DNA of 64,000 nt. Origin: JAAYXE01 sp964391195. Lineage in GTDB: Bacteria; Chloroflexota; Anaerolineae; Anaerolineales; UBA4823. The notes under the pieces were generated by a model that did no database searches, was not told where the DNA came from, and saw only the letters and a list, made by a program, of their open reading frames with translations. The stretch is from positions 60,879 through 124,878 of the forward strand of contig CAYMLG010000006.1 in assembly GCA_964391195.1 (NCBI GenBank). The letters run 5' to 3'. A program made the position numbers and the translations under genes. Below are positions 8,569-16,653 of the stretch, piece by piece (position 1 is the stretch's first letter; each line of letters starts with the position of its first letter).

Positions 8569-9066
8569 TCAGACCGGCTGGATCTTTGAACTGTTGAGCA
8601 GCGCCTGGCGCAGGTTGATATTGCTCTGGCGGATCCGGAAGCAAAGATCGGCCGCCAGGTTGCTCATCACTTTGAAACCCATGTCGAGGTCGTTGCGCAG
8701 CAAGTTCATAAAATCATCGCGGTCAATTTTCACCACTTTACAGGTCATGGTCGCGCAGCGGGCAGAAGCGGAGCGGACTCCCTGGTCCACGAGGGTTATC
8801 TCTCCGAAGGACTGGCCCTTGCGCAGGGTGGCGATGGTAACCGGGAGGCGCGTTTCGTTCGCTCCGGGCACCGGATCGAGGTTGATCAGGATTTCGATTT
8901 CGCCATCCAGGATCACGAAGAACCCGGTGCTGGGGGAATTTTCCTCGAAAATGGTCTCACCCTGGAAGTAGGTTTCTTGAACGCATATTTTGTTTATTTC
9001 TCCGAGCTGTTCGGGGGAGAGGTCGCTGAAAATATCGACCAGTTCAAGGAGCTTCAAGTTCGACAT
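8569..9066 (-). CDS. cyclic-nucleotide-binding-domain protein without DNA-binding domain
   Basis: 165 residues from ATG 9066, chosen because GGAGG stands 7 nt upstream; a longer frame to 9129 has no such site. Nearly the whole protein is one cNMP-binding beta-roll: VQETYFQGETIFEENSPSTG, then GQSFGEITLVDQGVRSASAR, then the C-helix. The Arg/Ser phosphate-binding cassette is only loosely conserved, so cAMP binding is uncertain. The helix-turn-helix of the CRP/FNR family is missing, so it is not a transcription factor by itself. It would act as a regulatory subunit or nucleotide sensor. Confidence 0.82.
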   Translation of the reverse strand: MSNLKLLELVDIFSDLSPEQLGEINKICVQETYFQGETIFEENSPSTGFFVILDGEIEILINLDPVPGANETRLPVTIATLRKGQSFGEITLVDQGVRSASARCATMTCKVVKIDRDDFMNLLRNDLDMGFKVMSNLAADLCFRIRQSNINLRQALLNSSKIQPV

Positions 9067-9161
9067 AGTCCATCCTCCGGAGCGCGACGGTGTTAACTCG
9101 AGTTTATCACGCGCTTTAATCGGCTGCAAGCTGCAGGATTACTATCACAGTGGATATCTAC

Positions 9162-9968
9162 TCAAGGTTTGGCCCGGATCTGCTGCCTGCCTTGAGCGGC
9201 GAGTTCTCGATTGGCAGCCGCCATGGTGGGGAAGCTCTGGCGCACATAATCGATTTTCGGGTTGAGCGGGAAAGGCGGAACGCCATTCAGCGTCTGGATC
9301 GTGCCGCCGGCTTCTTCGACCAGGACCCAGGCAGCAGCAATATCCCAGATTTTGGGAGTGGCCTCGAACCCGAGAACGGCGGTCCCGCGCGCAACGCTGC
9401 ACAGGGAATATGCAGCCGACCCCAGGATGCGGGTTTTGTAGGGCACATCCACCTGGTAGCGCCGGTAGGTGCGCGAGCAGCAGGTGAAAAAGGCGGTGGG
9501 CTTCCCCGCTTCTGGCGGCTGTGTGCGCAGCGGCTGCCCGTTCAGGAAGGCGCCCATGCCCCGCTGTGCGGTGTACATTTCGTCAACTACCGGGAAATAG
9601 AGGACGCCCAGATCGGGGAATTCATCGATCACCCGGGCGATGAGGACGCCCCAGAAATGCAGTCCCATGCTGAAGTTCGTCGTCCCATCCAGCGGATCGA
9701 CGATCCAAGTGGCGCTGCGGGCGCCGTCCTGGGTGGTTTGCGTCAGCCCTGTATATTTCGGCTGGAGTTCTTCACTGAGCAGCAGGTCCTGCGGATACTT
9801 CTCCAGAATGGACTGGCTGATTTGCCGGTCGGCGGCAACATCCGCTTCCGTGACCAGGGATGAATCGGCCTTTCTCTGAGTCTTGAAACCGCCTCGCCAA
9901 AACTGGTCGAGGAGCATCTGTCCGGTTTGGCGAGCGAGGTCGATGGCGAAATTGATCTCTGTTCCCAT
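9162..9968 (-). CDS. inositol monophosphatase family protein
   Basis: 268 residues from ATG 9968 (MGTEINFAIDLARQTGQMLL). The Li-sensitive Mg-dependent phosphatase motifs are present: SLVTEADVAADRQI, LLSEE, IVDPLDGTTNFSMG (metal ligands) and WDIAAAWVLVEEAGG. It could hydrolyse inositol-1-phosphate, 3'-phosphoadenosine 5'-phosphate or another sugar phosphate; sequence alone does not decide. It is 95 nt upstream of the cNMP-binding gene on the same strand. No clear ribosome-binding site precedes the chosen start. Confidence 0.9.
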   Translation of the reverse strand: MGTEINFAIDLARQTGQMLLDQFWRGGFKTQRKADSSLVTEADVAADRQISQSILEKYPQDLLLSEELQPKYTGLTQTTQDGARSATWIVDPLDGTTNFSMGLHFWGVLIARVIDEFPDLGVLYFPVVDEMYTAQRGMGAFLNGQPLRTQPPEAGKPTAFFTCCSRTYRRYQVDVPYKTRILGSAAYSLCSVARGTAVLGFEATPKIWDIAAAWVLVEEAGGTIQTLNGVPPFPLNPKIDYVRQSFPTMAAANRELAAQGRQQIRAKP

Positions 9969-10266
9969 AAGGTGGAGTATATCACCGAAGGAAAAACGCA
10001 AGCATCCCGCATTCCGCGGCCGGGCTGCGGGGTGGGAGGCAATTCCTGTCGGGGTAAACCTGTCTTAAAGAGTAGGGAATCGCCCCATTGACCAAGGCTG
10101 GAAAAGTTGGATAATTGCTGTAATTTATACCATTTTTACGGCGACAGTCGGGTACTTCAAATACGCATAAACGGATGATCTCTCTCCTCGGTTTTGGTGG
10201 GACCAGGAGGTTCTTTATCATAGCGCTGTCGTCCACCTGAGTTTACCCGGCGAAGGAGACGGGACT
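9969..10266. other. divergent intergenic region (about 300 nt)
   Basis: Lies between the leftward inositol-phosphatase-like gene and the rightward Hsp20-like gene. AAGGAG ahead of ATG 10267 is the only clear signal. I see no RNA gene, repeat or convincing -35/-10 pair. Confidence 0.4.
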
Positions 10267-10542
10267 ATGGAACTCAAACAATGGAAGGAACATCAGGAAA
10301 CATTACCCTTGTTAGGAGAGCTGGATCCTCTTTTCGAGGAGCGGCTGAACCGCGAATTGAGCGGGTGGCCGGAGGATGCAGAGATCGACTGGCAAGTTTC
10401 CACCACCGAAAAGGAAGATGATTACATGGTGTTGAGGGCGGACCTTGAAGGGATCCGTCCTGAGGATATCGATGCCTCGGCTGTGGAAGTCTTGTTCAAA
10501 GGGCGCACACTTGAGGTGACCATCCCAATCGCAAAAGGTTAG
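10267..10542 (+). CDS. minimal Hsp20/alpha-crystallin-like protein
   Basis: 91 residues, acidic. An N-terminal helical stretch (MELKQWKEHQETLPLLGELD) is followed by DDYMVLRADLEGIRPEDIDA and a final LEVTIPIAKG. These resemble the opening (VVRADLPGVxPEDIDV) and closing (GxLxVTxPKA) strands of the alpha-crystallin domain. The ~60 residues that normally lie between them are absent, so an ordinary dimerising small heat-shock protein cannot form. It is either a degenerate Hsp20 or an unrelated small beta protein. AAGGAG upstream and a strong terminator downstream support a real single-gene transcript. Confidence 0.6.
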   Translation: MELKQWKEHQETLPLLGELDPLFEERLNRELSGWPEDAEIDWQVSTTEKEDDYMVLRADLEGIRPEDIDASAVEVLFKGRTLEVTIPIAKG

Positions 10543-10565
10543 TTGGCGGCGATCTCTGGTTAAGA

Positions 10566-10627
10566 AACCAGATGCAGCAGGTGAGACTATCAAAAGGATT
10601 TCCATCTGCTGCATCTGGTTTTATTTT
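10566..10627 (+). terminator. intrinsic terminator after the Hsp20-like gene
   Basis: A perfect 15-bp stem, AACCAGATGCAGCAG (10566-10580) with its complement at 10606-10620, is followed by TTATTTTT. The loop is 25 nt. It closes the Hsp20-like gene, which ends 23 nt before it. Confidence 0.85.
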
Positions 10628-10789
10628 TCTCGTGTAGGGATGAAATGAAGGAGAACGAGAGATAACCCTAAAATCCACTCCAGAACGGTATAATGGGCGA
10701 ATACGATCTCATTAGGGTGGTGAGCAGCACTAAAGTTGGACTTCACCTGCTGCCGGGGATCGAAACCAAGTACAGGTCCATCCGACAAG

Positions 10790-11401
10790 ATGATAGGGGC
10801 GATAGTTGTGGAGTACAGCCAATTAAGTGATGATGCCCTTTTGCGCTTGATCGCTCGATCTCGACATGAAGCGTTGAGCGAGCTGTATGACCGCTATTCA
10901 AGGTTGGTGTTTAGCCTGGCGTTGAACGCGGTTGGCGATTACGCGGTTGCAGAGGAGATCACCCAAGACGTGTTTGTGCGTGTATGGGAAAAGGCGTACA
11001 CCTACCGGGTGGAGCAGGCAAAGGTGACCACCTGGCTGACGAGCATCACCCGCTACCGGGCGATCGATATCATCCGCCGGCGACAAGTGCGCCCTGAGCA
11101 GAACAGCGTTCAATGGGAAGATCTCACTCCAAACCAGACGCCGGCGGCGAGCAGCGACCCGGAAGCGCAGGCCGAACTGGCGCTGGAGAAACACCGCTTG
11201 CTCACCGCTATTTCTGCCCTGCCAAACGAACAGCGCCAGGCCCTGGCCCTGGCGTTCTTTCAGGGTCTTTCTCACCGGGAAATCGCCGAGCAGTTGGGAG
11301 AGCCCCTGGGCACGGTGAAGACTCGCATCCGCCTGGCGATGCACAAGCTGCGCGAGGCATTAGAAAAGAATATGACCGTGTACAGCGATCGGGAAATCTA
11401 A
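10790..11401 (+). CDS. ECF-family RNA polymerase sigma factor
   Basis: About 203 residues from ATG 10790. GTG 10808, with AGGGG 8 nt upstream, is an equally good start. Sigma region 2 is LYDRYSRLVFSLALNAVGDY with EEITQDVFVRVW. Region 4 is LPNEQRQALALAFFQGLSHR with GTVKTRIRLAMHKLREAL. There is no region 1 or 3, so it is an extracytoplasmic-function sigma. It directs RNA polymerase to stress promoters when released by its anti-sigma, encoded next. The order matches the sigK/rskA arrangement. A TATAAT at 10689-10694 may be the -10 of this operon. Confidence 0.93.
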   Translation: MIGAIVVEYSQLSDDALLRLIARSRHEALSELYDRYSRLVFSLALNAVGDYAVAEEITQDVFVRVWEKAYTYRVEQAKVTTWLTSITRYRAIDIIRRRQVRPEQNSVQWEDLTPNQTPAASSDPEAQAELALEKHRLLTAISALPNEQRQALALAFFQGLSHREIAEQLGEPLGTVKTRIRLAMHKLREALEKNMTVYSDREI

Positions 11402-11500
11402 ACGGATCAGAGATGCGTATACTTCAGCAGGAAAGAAGCCGTTTTGTTCTTTGCTGTAGTCGAAAAAATATTAAAGAATGAAAACTAGAAGGCAAGATTG

Positions 11501-12244
11501 ATGGGAGAGACGGAACACATTACTGAACTGCTGCCCGCCTATGCGCTGGATATTCTCGAAGAGGAGCAAATATTCCGAGTCGAAGCGCATTTGACCGGGT
11601 GCCCGGCCTGTCATCGGGAGTTGGAAGGCTACCTGCGTGTAGTAGAGCAACTTCCCTTAGGAGCGCCGGAAGCCTATCCGCCGCCAGAACTCAAGAGGCG
11701 CCTGATGGCAAACCTCCCACGATCTTCAGCCAGTCGCGTGGCAGGCGATGAGGCTGGCCCGGCGATGGGGGGCAGGATGACGCTGGCGGATTTCTTCCGG
11801 CGCCTGTCGCCTGTTTGGTGGGCAGCCAGCCTGGTGCTGGTCCTCGGATTGGCGATCAGCAATCTGCTGCTGTGGCAACAGGTCCGGGAGCTTCGGCCGG
11901 TAAGGCAAGAGACCGCTCTGGATGTTATCGAATTATCGAGTACAGAGTACGCACAGAGAGCAACCGGGGTTATTGTGATCAGCATGGATGGCGAACATGG
12001 AACCCTGGTCGTTGACCGCCTGCCGGTATTAGGGGAGGACCAGGAATACCAGTTATGGCTCATTCGGGATGAGGAGCGTGAAAGCGGAGGGGTATTCTCT
12101 GTCGATGACGATGGCTATGGGGCGGTATGGGTCCACGCGGCTGAGCCGTTGGCCAGCTACCCGGAGTTTGGGGTCACCGTCGAGCCGGCCGGGGGGAGCC
12201 CCGGCCCGACCGGCCCACGAGTGCTCGGGGGGGAAATCGATTAA
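11501..12244 (+). CDS. anti-sigma factor, RskA type, with zinc-binding N-terminus
   Basis: 247 residues from ATG 11501 (AAGG 8 nt upstream). The N-terminal ZAS-like helix bundle carries H-x3-C-x2-C (AHLTGCPACHRELE), which holds ECF sigma factors. One transmembrane helix lies at ~105-127 (WWAASLVLVLGLAISNLLLW). The extracytoplasmic C-terminal RskA domain contains LPVLGEDQEYQLWLI and ends with the typical PTGPRVLGG pattern. A signal outside the cell would lead to proteolysis and sigma release. It lies 99 nt after the sigma gene, probably in the same transcript. Confidence 0.9.
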   Translation: MGETEHITELLPAYALDILEEEQIFRVEAHLTGCPACHRELEGYLRVVEQLPLGAPEAYPPPELKRRLMANLPRSSASRVAGDEAGPAMGGRMTLADFFRRLSPVWWAASLVLVLGLAISNLLLWQQVRELRPVRQETALDVIELSSTEYAQRATGVIVISMDGEHGTLVVDRLPVLGEDQEYQLWLIRDEERESGGVFSVDDDGYGAVWVHAAEPLASYPEFGVTVEPAGGSPGPTGPRVLGGEID

Positions 12245-12251
12245 AACCCGT

Positions 12252-14234
12252 TCAACCCGCCTCGACCAGCTTGAGGTAATCCTCGGTGACTGTGTCTTCG
12301 GGGTCGGCCCCTAAGAAGCGGATCAGGCTGGAGGCCACCTGTGCCTTGTGTTCGGCATCGCGGCGGCTCCAGGTGCGGCTTTTTACTTCCAGGAAAGACC
12401 CAAGCGCAGGCTTATCCACCCGGTCAAGATTGATGTAAAACTCGGTTCCCTGGAAAAGGATCCGCCAGCGCTGGCGGTCTTTTTCGATGAAGATTTCGTG
12501 GGAAGGTTTGAAGTACTCCCGGTAGAACCGCAAACTGTGCACGGCGGGGGCCAGGTAGCGGCTGCGAGACAGGAGCACATCGCTGGGGAATTGGTGTTCT
12601 CGGGCCGGGCCGATCAGGGTCAGCCGGTAACGCACGTTGCTGATCTGTCCGTTTTCCTCCACAAACTCGTCTTCCCGGTAACGTAGATACCCCTGAGAGG
12701 GATCGGTAAAAATGAAATAGGTGTCGAACTCGTGATAGTGACGTTTCCGTAAGATCTCAATCTCGGGCTTATTCAGCGCCTCCAGGACGGGGGCCGGATC
12801 GAGAATACGGATTTTAGCCTGGACCTCAAAGCTTTCCGCTTCCTCGGCCCCGGACCCGATGGCTACCAGCTTGGATAAAAGGGACTGCTCACGGGCGATC
12901 AAGAAGGTATCGATGCGGCGGGCATATTCTTCCGCCTGTTGAACCAGTTCGTCCTCGTCCAGAGTGAGCAGCCGGCGATCTCGCATCAACCAGCGCCCAT
13001 TGACCATCACATCGCTCACATCGGTAGACTTGGCGGCGTACACGAGCTGGGCGTAAATCCCAGCCGGGTCGCGGCGGAAGCGGGGCGAGTTGTGCAGCGG
13101 GGAAAGGTCGACCAGGATCAGGTCGGCGAGCTTGCCCGCCTCCAGCGACCCGGTCAGGTGTCCGATGTGGATCGCCTGCGCGCCAAGGCGGGTGGCCATC
13201 GTCAGGGCAGTCACGGCGGGGAGGGCAGTCGGGTCGGCGGTGTGCCCCTTGGCCAGGAAGGCGGCCAGGCGCACTTCTTCAAACATATCCAAATCGTTGT
13301 TCGAGGCGGTGCCATCCGTCCCAATGCCCACATTCAGACCGGCCTCTAGCATCTGGCTGACCGGGGCGAAACCGGAAGCCAGCTTGAGATTCGAGGAAGG
13401 ATTGTGGGCCACACCCGAGCCATAGCGCTTCAGGGTGCGGATTTCGTCTGTGTCCACGTGGACGCAGTGGGCGGAGATCACTTTGGCGTCGAACAATCGG
13501 TGCTTTTCTACATAAGGGATCACCTGCAGGCCGTGCTCTTTGCGGGAGTTTTCGACCTCGATAGCGGTCTCGGCCAGATGGGTATGGAGTGGGACGTCGA
13601 ATTCTGCTGCCAGCTCTGCAGTCGCCCGGAGGATCGCCGGAGTGCAGGTGTAAGGGGCGTGGGGAGCCACGGCGGGCACAATCAGGGGGTGGCCCTTCCA
13701 GCGATCAATATACTCACGCGCCGCGGCCAGCGATTCTTCGAAGGATTGAGCGTCGGGGGCAGGGAACTTCATCACCGTTTGGGCGCAGACAGCCCTCAGC
13801 CCGGCGCCGGCTGTGGCAGAGGCAACATCCTCTTCGAAATAGTACATATCCGCAAAGCTGGTCACCCCGCTGCGGATCAGCTCCACGCAGGCTAACTGGG
13901 TGCCCAGGCGGACGAAGTCTGGACAGACGAATTCGCGCTCCACGGGCATCATATAGCCCAACAACCAGACATCCAGCCGCAGGTCATCCGCCAGCCCGCG
14001 CAGCAAAGTCATCGGTACGTGCGTGTGCGCGTTGACTAATCCCGGCATCAACACCCGGCCCTGGCAATCGATCACTTCCAATGCCTGGTATTCCCCGCGC
14101 AGATCAGAGTCCGGACCAGCTTCGGTGATCAGGTCTCCGGTAACCGCGACTGCGCCGGGTTCGTAGATCCTCAATTGCTCATCCATCGTCAGAACAATCG
14201 CATTGGTGAGGAGCAGGTCGCAAGATTTAGTCAA
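12252..14234 (-). CDS. amidohydrolase (MtaD-like MTA/SAH deaminase) fused to a CYTH domain
   Basis: 660 residues from TTG 14234, chosen for GGAGG 6 nt upstream. Residues ~1-445 are an ATZ/TRZ-type amidohydrolase: VNAHTHVPMTLLRGLADDL, APHAPYTC, HTHLAET, ISAHCVHV and GTDGTASNN, which give the metal His/Asp set. This is close to 5'-methylthioadenosine/S-adenosylhomocysteine deaminase. Residues ~475-660 are a CYTH triphosphate-tunnel domain: FEVQAKIRI (ExQxK in place of the usual ExExK), GYLRYREDEF, then LDRVDKPALGSFLEVKS. CYTH proteins are class IV adenylate cyclases or triphosphatases. I do not know this fusion. The gene follows cinA by 13 nt. Confidence 0.9.
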   Translation of the reverse strand: MTKSCDLLLTNAIVLTMDEQLRIYEPGAVAVTGDLITEAGPDSDLRGEYQALEVIDCQGRVLMPGLVNAHTHVPMTLLRGLADDLRLDVWLLGYMMPVEREFVCPDFVRLGTQLACVELIRSGVTSFADMYYFEEDVASATAGAGLRAVCAQTVMKFPAPDAQSFEESLAAAREYIDRWKGHPLIVPAVAPHAPYTCTPAILRATAELAAEFDVPLHTHLAETAIEVENSRKEHGLQVIPYVEKHRLFDAKVISAHCVHVDTDEIRTLKRYGSGVAHNPSSNLKLASGFAPVSQMLEAGLNVGIGTDGTASNNDLDMFEEVRLAAFLAKGHTADPTALPAVTALTMATRLGAQAIHIGHLTGSLEAGKLADLILVDLSPLHNSPRFRRDPAGIYAQLVYAAKSTDVSDVMVNGRWLMRDRRLLTLDEDELVQQAEEYARRIDTFLIAREQSLLSKLVAIGSGAEEAESFEVQAKIRILDPAPVLEALNKPEIEILRKRHYHEFDTYFIFTDPSQGYLRYREDEFVEENGQISNVRYRLTLIGPAREHQFPSDVLLSRSRYLAPAVHSLRFYREYFKPSHEIFIEKDRQRWRILFQGTEFYINLDRVDKPALGSFLEVKSRTWSRRDAEHKAQVASSLIRFLGADPEDTVTEDYLKLVEAG

Positions 14235-14247
14235 GAGAAACCTCCGG

Positions 14248-15390
14248 TTATAGTTTTCGCAAAATATCCAGGCTGTGGTGCAGGGCCCAACGGGCAGCGT
14301 ACTCCGGCGGGCCGCCATAAGGACGGAGATGTTCTTGCTTTCCCTCCGGGGAGACGAGGTACAGATACACGGTTTGGGTTTCCGCGCCGGACTGAATGAC
14401 TACCCCCAACCCGACCTCGGCCCCGCAGTCCTGGCGATAGCGTTCGGTGATGTCCGGTAGCTCTTCTGGGGTAGGGGGAGCGCTCAGGGTTTGCCCGCCC
14501 CGGAATACGGTGTTCACAGTTGACAGGCGGCGGATGAGTTCACCGTTCAAACCGGCTTCTACCACTGCCAGATGCCAGCCCTTTTGCCCCAGGTGGTCGA
14601 GGGCTATCGCTTCCAGGGTTTGTTCATCGGCGCCGTAAACCCAGGTCCCCAGGCGGTCGCGCAGGGTTTGCTCCACCTCGGCGATCAGGCGGTCGGCTTC
14701 TTCCTCGGATGATGCTTTGGCAGTTATGCGCACATCCACCTGGCCGGAATGGGCCGCCAGGCCGACAGTGGGGTTGCTCAAGCGCTCAAGATCTTCAATT
14801 ACATCGTCAATTTGTGATTCGCCCACTCCGGCAGTGTGCAGGATGCGGGCTTTAATGATCCCTTGCAATTCGAAGCGGCGGCGTAGATAGGGGAGGACGG
14901 CCTGATCCATCAGGAATTCCATCTCGCGGGGCACACCCGGCAGGGAGATGACCAGCCCTTGCCCCTGCTCCATGATAAATGCCGGAGCGGTGCCAACCGG
15001 ATTCTCGATGGCTACAGCCCCGGCCGGGATGTAGGCCTGGCGCCGGTTGTTCTCGGTGGGAGAACGACCGTAGCGGCGGAAGCGATCCTGGATCTGCTCC
15101 CACAGCTCCGGACGGTATTCAATTTCAACCCCGGCCGCCAAAGCAACAGCCTGGCGAGTGGGATCATCCACCGTTGGCCCCAACCCGCCGGTCGTGATCA
15201 CGATCTCCGCCCGCTCGAGCGCCTGTTGGATGGCCAGGGCGATCCGGCTAACGTTGTCGCCCACAGTCGTTTTCCGGTATAGGTCGATCCCGGCGTCTCT
15301 CAGTTTGCGGGCAATGCTTTGGGCGTTGGTGTCCAGGATCTCGCCCAGCAGGATTTCCGTTCCAATCGTGATGATCTCGGCAGCAGGCAT
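14248..15390 (-). CDS. cinA: CinA-family protein with degenerate C-terminal amidase domain
   Basis: 380 residues. The N-terminal ~250 residues are an intact MoaB/MogA-like COG1058 domain (EIITIGTEILLGEILDTNAQ, VITTGGLGPTVDDPTRQA, SLPGVPREMEFLM), as in CinA enzymes that hydrolyse ADP-ribose-type pyrophosphates. The C-terminal region aligns in position with the PncC nicotinamide-nucleotide amidase domain. The family's ESCTGG catalytic segment reads VEAGLNGE here, and the following TGIAGPGG block is not found. Deamidase activity is therefore probably lost. It is co-directional with the deaminase-CYTH gene. Confidence 0.88.
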   Translation of the reverse strand: MPAAEIITIGTEILLGEILDTNAQSIARKLRDAGIDLYRKTTVGDNVSRIALAIQQALERAEIVITTGGLGPTVDDPTRQAVALAAGVEIEYRPELWEQIQDRFRRYGRSPTENNRRQAYIPAGAVAIENPVGTAPAFIMEQGQGLVISLPGVPREMEFLMDQAVLPYLRRRFELQGIIKARILHTAGVGESQIDDVIEDLERLSNPTVGLAAHSGQVDVRITAKASSEEEADRLIAEVEQTLRDRLGTWVYGADEQTLEAIALDHLGQKGWHLAVVEAGLNGELIRRLSTVNTVFRGGQTLSAPPTPEELPDITERYRQDCGAEVGLGVVIQSGAETQTVYLYLVSPEGKQEHLRPYGGPPEYAARWALHHSLDILRKL

Positions 15391-15431
15391 ATCACACAGG
15401 ACCCTTCAAAGAGGGGGTATATCAGTCCTTA

Positions 15432-15482
15432 GTGATAGGAGTGGCTGCAGACCGGTTCCCGGTTTGCAGCCACTCCTATCAC
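15432..15482. terminator. long perfect hairpin between liv operon and cinA
   Basis: An 18-bp perfect inverted repeat, GTGATAGGAGTGGCTGCA and its complement at 15465-15482, with a 15-nt loop. It lies 85 nt downstream of the last liv-operon gene and 42 nt upstream of cinA, both leftward. No T-tract follows on either strand, so it is either a non-canonical terminator or a 3'-end-stabilising structure. Confidence 0.6.
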
Positions 15483-15566
15483 AGCTACTGGATGGAAAGC
15501 GCCGGTTCGTTCGATGCTCTCCGAATTATAAAACAAAAATGTAAGGGCAGTGAGGTCGCCGATCGT

Positions 15567-15920
15567 TTACGTAACCATCTGCATCCGCACATCGGTCTTA
15601 TCGAGACGCATCAGCAGATACCAGGACAGGCCGATGCTGGCCAACGCAGTGATGATATACACAAAATCATACTCGCCGCCCCGGCTGACAGCGTGGGGGA
15701 AGAACATCATCAGGCGGATGATCACATTGAAGCCTTGCAGGAAGATGTTCAACGCCAGAGCCAGGCGGTGGCCACGCCAGGTCAGTACACCGATGAGCAT
15801 GAGCACCAGCATGGCGAGCAGAATCACCGGAAGCCCATTCAGCAGTGTAGCCGGGGGATAAATCACCGGCGCCAGCGCGGGGAGGAGGACGAATAAGAAC
15901 AGCTTTTCAATGTTGCTCAT
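15567..15920 (-). CDS. small integral membrane protein in the liv operon
   Basis: 117 residues, mostly hydrophobic, with about three or four membrane helices (LFLFVLLPALAPVIYPPATL, VILLAMLVLMLIGVL, LNIFLQGFNVIIRLMMFF, VYIITALASIGLSWYLLM). AGGAG precedes the ATG at a good distance. It begins 9 nt after livF, so it is the last gene of the branched-chain amino-acid transporter operon. I do not recognise a named family. The position suggests a transport or sensing accessory role. Confidence 0.75.
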   Translation of the reverse strand: MSNIEKLFLFVLLPALAPVIYPPATLLNGLPVILLAMLVLMLIGVLTWRGHRLALALNIFLQGFNVIIRLMMFFPHAVSRGGEYDFVYIITALASIGLSWYLLMRLDKTDVRMQMVT

Positions 15921-15929
15921 GTTGGTCTC

Positions 15930-16649
15930 CTAATGCCCACCCAGGTAAGCTTCGACCACCATGTCGTTATGCAGCAGTTCCTGGCCTTCTCCGGCGAGCA
16001 CGATCTTCCCCGTCTCCAGCACATAGGCCCGGTCGGCGATCGATAGGGCCATCTGGGCGTTCTGCTCCACCAGCAGGATACTGGTCCCCTGGCGGTTAAT
16101 ATCCTGGATGATTTCGAAGATCTGCTCAACCAGCAGCGGCGCCAGACCCATGGATGGTTCGTCGAGAAGTAGAAGCGAGGGGTGCGACATGAGCGCACGT
16201 GCGATGGCGAGCATCTGCTGCTCGCCGCCGGAGAGTGTGCCTCCGAGCTGGTTTCGTCGTTCGGCCAGGCGGGGGAAGCGCTTGAACACACCCTCCAGGT
16301 CCTTCTGTATTTGGAGCTTATCCTTCTGGGTGTAGGCTCCCATTTCCAGGTTCTCCATTACCGTCAGGGTGGCGAAAATCTTGCGTCCCTCCGGCACCTG
16401 GACGACGCCTCTGCGCACGATCTCTTCGGTGGGGATTTGAGAAATCTCCTCACCGCAGAATTCGATCTGGCCCGAACGGCCGCGCAGCAGCCCGGTGATC
16501 GTGGAAAGCGTGGTGGTCTTGCCGGCCCCGTTGGCTCCGATCAGGGTCACGATCTCTCCCTTGTCCAGGTGAAAATCGATCCCCTTCAGGGCGTGGATCG
16601 CCCCGTAGTACACATTCAGGTCTTTGACGGTCAGCATTCGTTCAGACAT
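15930..16649 (-). CDS. livF: branched-chain amino-acid ABC transporter ATP-binding protein LivF
   Basis: 239 residues, the usual LivF length. Walker A is GANGAGKTT, the signature is LSGGEQQMLAIARALM and Walker B is LLLLDEPSMGLAP, with the downstream switch His region reduced as in LivF (ILLVEQNAQ). It pairs with LivG to power uptake of Leu/Ile/Val or related compounds through LivH-LivM. It starts 4 nt after livG. Confidence 0.96.
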   Translation of the reverse strand: MSERMLTVKDLNVYYGAIHALKGIDFHLDKGEIVTLIGANGAGKTTTLSTITGLLRGRSGQIEFCGEEISQIPTEEIVRRGVVQVPEGRKIFATLTVMENLEMGAYTQKDKLQIQKDLEGVFKRFPRLAERRNQLGGTLSGGEQQMLAIARALMSHPSLLLLDEPSMGLAPLLVEQIFEIIQDINRQGTSILLVEQNAQMALSIADRAYVLETGKIVLAGEGQELLHNDMVVEAYLGGH

Positions 16650-16653
16650 GGGA

